Below are positions 25,430 through 35,853 of a DNA stretch of 64,000 nucleotides, piece by piece; position 1 is the stretch's first letter; every line of letters starts with the position of its first letter. The position numbers and the translations under genes were made by a program. The notes below the pieces were generated by a model that was given only the letters and a program-made list of their open reading frames with translations, searched no databases and was not told the DNA's origin. The stretch comes from Prillingera fragicola (taxonomy: Eukaryota > Basidiomycota > Tremellomycetes > Trichosporonales > Trichosporonaceae). Location of the stretch: assembly GCA_002335605.1 (NCBI GenBank), contig BEDY01000006.1:620001-684000 (forward strand). The letters are read 5' to 3'.

Positions 25430-27631
25430 TCACGAAGAAGCCCTCACTGGCTCCTCGGTCGACATTCGCGCTATAGCCTGAATGACCAGCTTTGGCGCGG
25501 CGTCGTTGGGCCCCCCGAGCCCCAGAGTCGAATTCGAGTCGACACTCGCCGACCGGCCGTGCCCAGGTCGCGAGCTCTCGCCGCTGAGCTCGACCTGTGG
25601 CGTTTCCTCCCGGCCCGCAGCGGCGTAGAGCTCCTCTTCGACGTCCATTGTCGAATCCGTGGCTGCGTCTGGTTCACGTGCCGGCTCGAGGAAAGCGTCC
25701 AGTGGCGGCATGTCGGGCGGTGGCGCGGAAGAGTAGAGCGGTAGCGGGTCGCAGTCGCGCTGGTCGCCGTTCTCGTGGAACGTGTGGATGTACGGCGGGG
25801 GCGCCCATGAGTTGGGCACAGGCATGGTGTGCGGGTGGGTAGCGAAGCGGATCGGTGTTGAGAGCTGCACGATTGTCTCGTGTCCGTCTGGGTTGCGGCA
25901 CACGAGTGAGGTCTTGAGGATGTGCTTCATGCGCACAAAGGGTCCCTCCATGTCCGCCCATGGTCTGTAGCGGCTGCCTGGCGCGCCGGGGGCGGGGAGG
26001 GGGAGGACGACGTTGACGCGCCGCCACTTTCGGCCTACTGGCAGGCCGGCATTCTCAAAGCAAAAGTTGCGCGGGACGCCTTCTTCGGACAAGAGGCAGG
26101 CGCGCTTGCCGTAGATTGCTGAGGTGGACGGGTAGGAGTCGCCGATAGGGGGTCTGGCGAGGGGTTCGAACCGGGGGCCGAGGAGGCGGAAGGAGCTGCC
26201 GCGGGGCTGTTGGGCTGGGACCGGGAAGGCAGCGTGAAAGCTTGAGGAGGGCTGGCAACTGGGTATTAGTGGCAGTTGGCCCGCAGAAACTCACGTGAAA
26301 CGCTGTATTTCCTCGACTTCCATGGATAGCTCAACGAGATGCGTCCAAGGGCCGCCGCGAGTCTTGTCCAGCGACGACGCCTCAGAAGTCACAGATTCGC
26401 TGACCGTACTCTCAACATCCATGGCCTCGACCTCGGTGTCGCCGTCCGCTAGATCCTCCGTTCCACCTTCCACATCAATGTCGCCACCGCTGCCACTCTG
26501 CAGCCCAGCGTCCTGGCTCGCCCGAATTCTAACCTGCACGTGCAGCGAGTGTTCCTCGCCATGAATGTCAATCCACTCGGGAATTGCCACAATACACTCC
26601 AGCGGAGAATCGCCGTGTTTCGTCGGCTGGAGGGTAAAGTACTTTTCCCGAATGGTGGCACGAGGAGAAGCTGCCGCCGGCATGCGGTGCCTCCGAACAG
26701 TGAAGGGAGTGAAGGGTGAGACTGAACGCTCAATACCTGGCGAGGCAAAACGCTTGCGCTTGGCCTGCGGGCCTGTGCTCGTCCACCGTAATTCTGCAGT
26801 CGCCACGACGCCGTACGAGGTAGAGGCGAGATCCGAGAGGTGGCTCGGGGGTAGCCACCCGGGAACCCTTAGGTCAAAGGGTAGGGCCACTGTCACTCCA
26901 GACCGGTCGGCCAGGTGCTCTGGAACGAGCACGGGGCGTCCTTGAGGAACCAAGGGAAGAGTAGACGCATACACGCGCATTGGAGTGTAGCGCCCTGCGG
27001 GAGGGTTCATCAGCATTGTGTTGTTGAGGACTGGGCTTTCGGGTGGCGGCTGAAACACCCACAGACGTCATTCACTACTCACCAAAGTGGTCGGCGTACT
27101 CTGACTTGCCTTCAATGACGACGCTAACGTCGCGAATCTCGCGGCAGGCTCCATCACTCCTTGGTGAGAGTTGGGGGAGCGTGATCACCACCTGGCCTGG
27201 CAGCGAGTAGCTAGAGCTGAGCAGGGTCAGAAAGCCGTTGGCCCATCTGTGACTCACGAGGTGTTGGAGCCACCAACGAGGTCGACAATACCACTATCAA
27301 ATTGCACCTCAACTCGAGACAGAAGTGGCCTTGGTGAGGCAAAAAACGGTATGGAGAGTCGAGGCAGTGTGGAAGGACGGAGTTGCTCAGCGTCGCCAGC
27401 GTCCAATGCCTCGCTCGCTGCATCTAGCGTGTGTGTCGGCCTGAGTTCAGGTATGCTGAAGAGACCGAGCTCTATGGCCGATGGTGTAAACGTGGCCATT
27501 GCCGAGCGTGTATGGCGTGAGCGCAGAGGTGGCAAGTGCTGATGCGATGACAAGGATGCTTCAGAAGGCGAGGACGAAAAGTCCACCAGCCAACTTGGGA
27601 TTCTTGTATCCCGTCGTCGGCTGCTGGCCAT
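25430..27631 (-). CDS. Arrestin-related protein with PPxY motif
   Basis: 690-aa protein from four exons (27631-27258, 27216-27083, 27030-26295, 26258-25430); introns of 41, 52 and 36 nt close the frame. An arrestin N-like fold is suggested by SLPGQVVITLPQL, REIRDVSVVIEGKSEY, MLMNPPAGRYTPM and LPFDLRVPGWLPPSHLSD. The arrestin C-like half includes SEEGVPRNFCFENAGLPVG, WRRVNVVLPLPAPG and VRMKHILKTSLVCR. A PPPY motif encoded at 25790-25801 fits a WW-domain ligand, as in ART adaptors that bring the Rsp5 ubiquitin ligase to membrane transporters. PalF/Rim8, the pH-pathway arrestin, is the other candidate. Acidic and Ser-rich spacers separate the blocks. The start ATG at 27631 is followed by a short disordered segment. 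Confidence 0.8.
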
Positions 27632-28963
27632 GACCGGACAATGCTGATCGGCGAGGAAGGCTCGAGACAGGTGTTCAATGAGTGATGGGCGTTGGCAAGG
27701 ACGGCTGATTGCAACAAGGCAATGATGTCGGTTGTCGGGTGGGGGCGCGGTAGGGGATCGTAATCAGACTAGGTGCGCCGTGGTGGATGCTGAGTGAACG
27801 ACGGAGGGCGCGGCAAGTGGTCGAACCTAAGTCGGCTACAGATCGATCATCAGCTGTTTGTCGGGCAAGAGGGGCAAGTTGCGGACGGTGGAACGAGGCA
27901 GAGAAACAAGAGATACTCACTTTGTTAACCCGTTGTGGATAAGCCGCGTGTTTTGATGCTGTCCGAGGGCGGCGACAAGGTGATGAGAGCAATAGGAGAG
28001 CTGTTGTCATGGTGAACAGTATCTGTTGTGTTGTGAACTGGACCCGAGCAAAGTCGAGCACGGTCCGCCGGGGGATGTGTGTACGCAGAACAAGAGCGAG
28101 AGGAGCCAGTGCTGATCGCAGTATGCGCACATCGAAGCAGCCTCAAAAGGCCGATATCGACGGTCCGATGGCACAGCCAACGTGCAGCGACCGCAAATGG
28201 CCTCAGTGCGCCAACATGTTGGAGGGGCGATGAGACGAGGCACAGCGCCGCAATCCGCCCAATGCTGCGTGCAGAGGCTGATCAAAGCCCCACATGTCGC
28301 CTACACCTTCCCGACGTGCGCACACACACAAAACGAGACCTGGGGTAGACTCCAGAGCCGCTTCAAATGGAAAACACCTGATGAGGTTCTCTGGCTTCTG
28401 ATTCCTCCTTGCCACAAGGCGCAACGGGGTGACTGGCTCGTGCTCAGCGCTCATGCCTCGAGCCGCCGGTATCTCGCCTGGGAAACGCAACAAGCGGCAC
28501 CATGCCGCCAAGATTAACCGCTGGGATGGGAATGGAGCAGCTCACTCCTCCTTCAGTTTCATAATCTGCTTACAGGTCGGTGTGGCGTTGGGTGGCTGAA
28601 GCTCGACCGACACTGATGCGGGATCCACCCGTGGTCCACTCGAGGATGCTGCTCTGTGCGCAGAGAAGCCGCCCCAGAAGCAAGCAGATAGCTGCGACAG
28701 CGCCGATGTCTCATTTTGAGAGTCTCGATGCATCGCACAATGCCGAGGATAGTCTTTTATGTGTTCCATGTGTTTCCAAAGAGTAGAAAGGAGATGCACA
28801 ACAACCATTGCAGCCTGATCATTGTTCAACCTCCACCACACGTCGATCCCCCTTACACGTCATTGATTTCAGTACCCGGGAGTATTTGTATCAACTTGGC
28901 GTCATGAGCAGTCCACTCATCTTCAATAACAACAACGTCTAAATCGACCACTTTGCCTTGCAA
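27632..28963. other. Divergent intergenic region between the arrestin and telobox-Myb genes
   Basis: 1.33 kb with no supportable coding sequence on either strand; the open frames lack motifs and matching splice sites. It is expected to hold both promoters. One GCCAAG hexamer is at 28507-28512. Confidence 0.5.
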
Positions 28964-31900
28964 ATGCCGTCCACAAGAGGGTCGGCAGCTGCAAGCTCTT
29001 CACGAGGAGCAAAGGCGGCATCTCCTCCACAAACCCGCCGGTCGACGCGCTCCAGGTCGCAGCGCGGGGGCTCACAGCAGTCGGACAGTGGCACGGATGC
29101 CGACCCGTCCTTACGCCCAACGCGAAGGTCGCGCCGTCACGCGCCAACAGTCGATTCTTTGCGTGAGGCAGACAATGAAGAGTTTATAACACCAAAGGCT
29201 CGTCCTCGGGAGTCTACTTCACGCCGTCTCTCCGCGTCGCCCTACCACCGCAACGACTCGCCCTTTCGCCTCAGGATGCGCGCGTCAATAGGTGCTGGAG
29301 GTGTCCAGGTCATGCCTCCAGCCCAACGCTTCGAAACGCTTCAGGCATTGTCCCTCGACTTTATTGCAAAGTTTTATATGGACAATGAGCTCAAAGGCAG
29401 CTTCGCGGAGCCGAGCGACGACGTACAGGGAGCATGGCAAATGACACACAGTGAGTACTGTCTTGGGCTAAGTTAACGCGCAGGGTTCCTCCAGTCTCAT
29501 CTCTTCTCCGAGGCAGAGCTGTTTCCTACTGCGAACGAGGTCTTTGAGACGCTGCCACCGCGCGCGCGTGACGAGCTCGGAGAAGACGCCAGGACATCCA
29601 TCGCGATCGCTGGGCTGGCCAACTTTATCTGGATTATCGCATATCCTGATGCCGCCACTAAGCTGCTTCCCAAGGACCGCAAGGGAAAGGGAAAGGCACG
29701 TCTGAATGAGGAGTATGAGCACGCGCGCCGGCGAACCGACCTCTTGTTCAGGGCGTGGAAGCGGTTCTGGAAGACACCAGCTGGGGAGAACATTACCGAC
29801 GACACAACGTTGCAGCTGTGGCTCGATTTTGCTACCCAGGTTGGTGCCACAGCTCCTGACATGCACTGACTTTAGATCATTGCAACACACCCATGTCCAA
29901 CCATCGACCCACTCACGGCACCAGATACAACGTTTCCGCATCTGCCAGAACGAACGACCTCAGAGCTGTTCTGGACCTCTGCGGCAGTGTTTCGCGGCTG
30001 CGAACCGGGAGAGGATGAGTCAGTCACGGCTCAGGTGAAGGAGACATGGACAAAGCTTGTTAATCAGCGAGCCCCTGAAGTCAATCAGCTGGAAGCCGAG
30101 GAGACGCTGCGACGGTACCCTTACGACAACTTTCGAGAACGCATGCTGTTGTTCATCAAGACGGACGTGATCGATGGTGGTGGGACACCGCAGTCGTCTG
30201 AGCTAGGTCGTGTCTTTTCTCAGGAAGACACTGGAAGCGATATCACTAGTGAAGCGACCGACCACGAGGTCACGGCGGAAGAGGCCGGCGGGTTTGACAT
30301 CGAAGACATGTTCAAGATCTTTGGCGACGTCGCGATGGAGCTAGACCATGAGGCAGAACCTGCCGAGTCACCAGCCGCCGAGGAGGACGAGGCCGAATGG
30401 GCTGTGAAGGATGGTCCTCCCTTGCGCCTTGGAACTGCGCCAACGTTGTCGTTCAACTTTGCTGCACCGCAGGCAGACGCTGTGCGTGTCGAGTGGGACG
30501 ATAGCCAACCTGCCAGCAGCAGGGCAGCTCTGGCCGATCGTAGTTCTGCTGTCACGCCGCGAAAGAGGACTCGCGAGGATGCCGATGCCACTCCCAAGGG
30601 TCCACCGCCCCCTCCACCAGCAGCAGCCGACCAAGCGGACGACGAGAGCGACTCGGAAGACGATATCATGCCCCCAGAGTCCCAGATGAAGCTCGTTGTG
30701 GACTCCCAGTACGCCGACCCCCTCCCATTCGCAGGCACCCAGGAGAGTCCCCCTGATGACGAGGATAGTGACGATGACAGTGACGAGGATCTCATGCCCT
30801 CAGCGAGCCAGCTTGCAGCCTTGACGGACGCTCAAGCTCAGCCTACAGAGGAGGAGGAGCTAGAGGACAGCGACAGCGATGAGGACATTATGCCCTCGGC
30901 TTCACAGCTCGCTGGCTTGACTGATGCTGCTGTCCATGAGGAGGAATCGTCGGATGAGGAGGACATCATGCCCAGTGCCTCGCAGCTGGGCTTTGACGAT
31001 GAAGAACTGGTCTCTCCCCACGTCAAGCTCGAAGCCCTCGCTCGCCATGAAGGCGACGTTGATGATCAGGATGAGGAGAATCTCTACCCTACTGAGGGTG
31101 AGATGGCTGAAGAGGAGCCCGCAGCACACGAACCGCAGCCAGAGACCCAAGTCAATGGCTCCTCGAACACACCGCGGGCCAACGGCACGGCACTCGGGAC
31201 GGCCACAGCCCGGCAGCGCGCTCGCTCGTACAAGCGTGGACAGGATCTCATGGAGTTTGCCACGCCGGAGCCCGAGGACGTTGCCGAGCAAGAGCGTTTG
31301 GAGCTCGCGCATCCCAGCTCTACTCCTCGCTCCAATAGGCGGCTGACGGGACCACGGATGCCACGGCGGTCCTCGCCGGTGCATAAGCCAGTTTCTGAGG
31401 CAGACCAATTTATCAACGACGAGGAGCCACTTGCTGAGGTCGCAGATGAGGCCGCTGCCATGAATGTCATGGACCTCCAAGACGACCACGACCACCACAT
31501 GCGTCAGGACACGCCCATCCAAGGACCGCCTAACCCTTTACGCCGGAAGTCGCCTCCGCCAGACCCCTACCTCTGTGATGAACGTGGGTATGCCCTCGCA
31601 CCGGACGCGCGGTATGTCATTCCACCCGGCCACGAGTTTCGCGAGAAGAAGCTACACGGCCGCATTCAAGGTCAAACGTACCGGTACTCTCGTATCACTG
31701 GCGCCCGGCGATGGACGAATGATGAGGCCATTCTCCTCTATCGCACCATTCAGCGAGTTCCAGTCTCGGAACTCCACCCCTGCCAAGTCGCATGGTACCT
31801 GCACGGCGAAGACGGCGTGCTCACAAAGGATCTGCGCTTTTTCAATCCCCAGCACATGAAGGACAAGATGCGCACAATCGTGGCCACGCGGGACCAGAAC

Positions 31901-33748
31901 AATCGCAAAATCTACCTTCGCGCACGCAAGTTTCTTCCACCCAAGCATCCCCTCCGGATCGAGTATGAAGAGGAGTTAGCAGAGCAACGCAGGCGGTACG
32001 ATCTCGAGCAAGAGAGGGAGTTTGCGGCCGCCAATGCCACGGAGGATAATGGCTCGCAGCGCTCGCAGTCGTCTGGCTCGGACGATGGCGAGGCTGATCA
32101 GTTCTTCGATGCCGAGAGTGGGGAGGCGCTGTTCCTGCCAAACGACAGTGAGGAGGACGACCCACCGATAGCGGCTCGTCTCAAGTCTGTGCGTGCCTCT
32201 GCATCTCCGTCCCGTCGTGCACAGCCGAAGCGCATGGCTGCTGAGGTAAAGAGTTCGCCTGAGACTGGACGAGCGTCGAAACGCCAGGTTCCTCCTCGCA
32301 AGGTTGCGCAGAGGCAGGAAGCTGCCCAATCTACACCCCCTGGCGATCCCTCATCCCGGGCAGCTGATACCCCGTCTACTCGTCCTGTTCTGCGCTCGGC
32401 CTCGTCTCCGCGCGTGGCAACTCGTGCTACGGCTCCGGCTGTCGACTCCGAGGAGGATCTCGAGGATTCCAGCGACGATCAGGCCCGACCTTCGAATGCT
32501 GCCACAAGGAGGCCAGGCGCGGAGCTCAGCGACTTTCCTCCTGCTGTAAGTTTCTCAAGATGCCGTCTTGAACACATGCTGACATTTCAGTTCTCGCTTG
32601 ATGACCTCCCCCGCGAACCATCCCCTCCACCAGCGCCACCAGCTCCGAAGCGCAAGCGCAAGCCGGGTCCTGCAGGACGCAAGAAGGCACCAATGGCAGT
32701 TGCAGCTGCAGCGCCGCGTCCATCCACCTCTTCTTCAGATGACGATGAGTTCGAGACCGCACCGACCCAAGCTGCTGGAGCGTCAGCCAAGAAAGCTGCC
32801 CCAGTCCAGCGGTCGCCCAGGACAACTAGGCAGTCGCAGGCTGCCTCGCCTCTTGCATCGGATCATTCCAGCCCCATGACTGCACCTGAGCCCGACCCCC
32901 AAGTGCAATCTACCACGCGCAAGCGACCTCGTACCTACAAGAACCGTCCTGAGGGCAGTCGCCAATCGAGCAAAGCTGCACAGGAGGACAGCAGCGACGA
33001 GTCTGACGCCCCACCCGAGCCCAAGAAAACACCACGTCATAGGAGGGTCCTCGAGGTGGTAATTCCACTGCGTCGCCGCTCGGCTTCGCCAGCTGTTCAC
33101 GCGAAGCGGCAGACGGCTGTGCGGTCGCGTCCTCTTCCGCAGAAGACTACACCAGCGAAACGCCTGACGCGTGCCAGTAGTGTCGAGGCCAGCGGTGCTG
33201 TAGGAACGACACGATCTACGCGGGCCGCGCAGTCTTCAGAGTTGGTGGGCGAGGCGCCCACGCCCAGACGGAGTGGTCGGATGCCGGAGCTTGCTGCTGT
33301 TGTTGAGCAAGAGGGGACGGCTGAGGATGACGATGAGCAGGGGGAGAGTGATGAGAGCGACGGAGAAGATTTGGGAGAGCAGGATGGGGAAACGGAAGGC
33401 CAGGATGCGGATGGGGAAGAGGCTGCGGAAGAGGCTGGGGAAGAGATGGTGGTGCTGAGTGAGGAAACCAGCGTTCAGGCGTCGGACGAGACCGGCATGG
33501 GTGAGAGCGCCCAGAGCCAGGGCGACGAAGATCATGACGAAGACCAGAGCGACGAGGAGCACGACCATGGCAACGCGAACGACCAGTTGGAGGTCGACAG
33601 CGAAGGCGACGCCGAGATGGCCGAAGTAGACGACGCGGAACTGGCCTCGCGGTCGAGCACTGGACAGACGCCAAATAGTCGGCCGCAGGACTTGACCCAG
33701 GAGGCGAGACGCGAGATGATTCGTAGACGCGTGCTTGGTGACGCATAG
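28964..33748 (+). CDS. Large telobox-type Myb protein, putative telomere-binding factor
   Basis: 1556-aa acidic/basic patchwork protein; introns 29451-29483, 29840-29875 and 32546-32590 (33, 36, 45 nt). After a basic Ser/Arg-rich N-terminus, residues about 105-320 are predominantly helical (ALSLDFIAKFYMDNELKG, SIAIAGLANFIWIIAYPDA, LLFRAWKRFWKTPAGE), a size and composition compatible with a TRFH-like dimerisation domain. Residues about 545-660 carry four spaced copies of an acidic D-E-D-I-M-P-S-x-S-Q-L motif. Near residue 890 is a single SANT/Myb domain: GARRWTNDEAILLYRTIQ and, in the third helix, NPQHMKDKMRTIV, close to the telobox VxLKDKxRN of TRF1/TRF2/Taz1. The C-terminal third alternates basic Ser/Pro segments with a long Glu/Asp-rich tail and ends RREMIRRRVLGDA. 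Telomere binding is an inference from the telobox; a general chromatin protein is possible. Confidence 0.78.
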
Positions 33749-34652
33749 GGATCTGTTTGTTGTAGTCATGGGCTAGGTATGTCGATTGATCAACGACTGT
33801 GGAAGTGGAGTTGCCATGGACTAATTTCGGGTTATTTTCTTGTGGTTATTCATTTGTCCCGACGATGAGTCTGAGACTGTTCGGGAGCACTGCAGATTAT
33901 TTGATGGATCTTTAGATTGCAAGACTAATCAGGTTTTCACACTATTCGAGTGATTGAATCAGTCTGCGTTGCCCCGTGCGCTGCGTGTAGCTGCATGTGG
34001 AATGGAGCCAAAGAGTGTCCAACTCTGCCTCCAATGTGAACTCGTCTTCAACATCTCGCTACCTCTACTCCAACATGGTCTGTGCTTCACTACTTGGGTT
34101 CCGAGGGTGCCCTGTGCACGGACCTTATGTACATTAGCTGCAGGGCCTAGCCCCACGGGGAGGAATAGAGATTGGCAGGGCGCAGAGTGTGGCGGCGCCC
34201 TCGAATGTGTGTGTGTCCTTCTCGAGGGCGCAGTCATGTCACAATTCCAGTAAAACGACGCGACCAGCAACAGTCGACAGTTTATTACTCCTTCTCTTCT
34301 TACTCCTTCTCTTCTCAACCATAACAAACACAACTGTAGTCAAACAGAACCCCCCTTGTAGCTGTCCCACACGTCACACAACCTCCGCCTCGAACTCATA
34401 ACGTGCAACGGTGTGCGACCCTCGCCCTCTTCAATCGACGCGTGCTTCTTTTCCCACAACAGTCTACACCCTTCGCGTTTTCACCCACTACACACAGCTT
34501 TAGCGCCGTCGCCGCAACGCTCCAGTACCGACACGGAGCCAGCCCTCAGTGTCCTAAACCCCCGTCTGGCACATCTGTGACCACATCTTCACCCATTATC
34601 CCCGACTCGCTCTTCAAAGTCCCCAGGAAACTCGCCCAGCGTCAGTCTAGCC
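33749..34652. other. Intergenic region with pyrimidine-rich leader
   Basis: No gene seen in the first 500 bp. From about 34260 the + strand turns C/T-rich up to the ATG at 34653, the usual leader of genes in this window. Confidence 0.5.
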
Positions 34653-35648
34653 ATGAGCCTCACCCAGCGCCGCCCGAGTCTCAACCTCGACCTGGCGCAT
34701 ACAAGAACCTTCCGCACGATCGAGCCACCCTCGACAGAGCCTACGACCCCAGAACACTCGCTCGCACCTTTGCCAGCCGCAACGCCAGCAACCGCGCCAG
34801 TCCTCACTCTCGCGGATCTACGAGTCCGCGTCGCTTCAGGTGCAGATATCTCTCACTGGCCGGCCGTGAGCTTCCACCCCCTTCCCGGCGGTGGCCGCGG
34901 GATCATCGACCGCACCGTGTCGTGGGCGGCGAGTGGCTCGGGTCTAGCGACTCCCCCTGCCGAGTCGGTCCTAGCTGCTGCAGCCGCCGCCAACCCAAAC
35001 GTGGCAACGACTAGTGGCATCCCCGAAACGACTCACGACCTACCCCTCTTCGGACCAGACTTTGCCGCCCACCTAGTCCAGCACCTCTCCAGCGCACACG
35101 CTCCGGCACTCAGCTCCCCGAGCTCGCCACTCCCCGAGGCGTGGTGGGGCGGCGTACCCTCCATCCGCGCAGCGGCATGGCGCGCCCTCTCCCCGACGAC
35201 GACCCCCTCCGACTCGCCCAGGCCAGGGAGGCAGATCAAGTGGCGCCCAGGCGGCTTTGCGCTCTCCCCGGCATCGTCGTCTTTTATCTTCTCCCCGCCC
35301 TTCAGCCCCGCCGAGGTGGAAACGCTGCACTCTCTCGTGCAGACTTTGCCGGACCTGCAAGCTGGGGCCGATACACCCGTGTCGCCCAGCGAGCGGAGGG
35401 GGAGTGAGGGATACTTTCCCCGTATGCCTCGTGATATCTGCGCTGAAGGTGCGCCGAGTTCTGTCTTTATGGCTGCCGAGGTCCAGGGGATCGAGGTGTC
35501 CACGGCCGCGGATACGTCGCCGCCAGGAGACCAGGCCAGCGGGCAAGTTGACGGCCCGAGAGAGGGGGAGACGACGCGATCCCGGCGAAATACGCTTAGT
35601 GGGATTTTGGGCGTGCTTACCAGTCCGATGCGAAAGGGGCGCGGCTAG
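34653..35648 (+). CDS. Unrecognised intronless protein
   Basis: Single-exon 331-aa frame starting MSLTQRRPSLNLDLAHTRT directly after a pyrimidine-rich leader. It is rich in Pro, Ser, Ala and Thr, with a few better defined segments: LADLRVRVASGADISHWPAV, FSPAEVETLHSLVQTLPDL and a C-terminal RRNTLSGILGVLTSPMRKGR with a possible kinase-site context (RRNTLS). No signal peptide or membrane span is visible. No family recognised. It ends 205 bp from the convergent RhoGEF gene. Leader context and the lack of stops over 1 kb support a real gene. Confidence 0.62.
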   Translation: MSLTQRRPSLNLDLAHTRTFRTIEPPSTEPTTPEHSLAPLPAATPATAPVLTLADLRVRVASGADISHWPAVSFHPLPGGGRGIIDRTVSWAASGSGLATPPAESVLAAAAAANPNVATTSGIPETTHDLPLFGPDFAAHLVQHLSSAHAPALSSPSSPLPEAWWGGVPSIRAAAWRALSPTTTPSDSPRPGRQIKWRPGGFALSPASSSFIFSPPFSPAEVETLHSLVQTLPDLQAGADTPVSPSERRGSEGYFPRMPRDICAEGAPSSVFMAAEVQGIEVSTAADTSPPGDQASGQVDGPREGETTRSRRNTLSGILGVLTSPMRKGRG

Positions 35649-35853
35649 ACGACACCATGGGCGGGTGCTGGACGCTTGCTTAACGACGATGATGAACCTA
35701 ACGATCACGAGGACAGTAGTGTAGATATCCCAGCGCGACAAAAGTGGATAAACCGCCACGGTAATGTAAGAAGCATTGTGCATCTCATGTCTATACGTAA
35801 AGGTGCGGCAAGGCCATAAAACAAGATGCTACAACTAGGGTGAAAGAAGAAGA

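Noticed and set aside
26160..26180. Second B-box-like GGTTCGAACC
   Set aside because: It lies inside the arrestin-like coding exon and has no tRNA fold around it.
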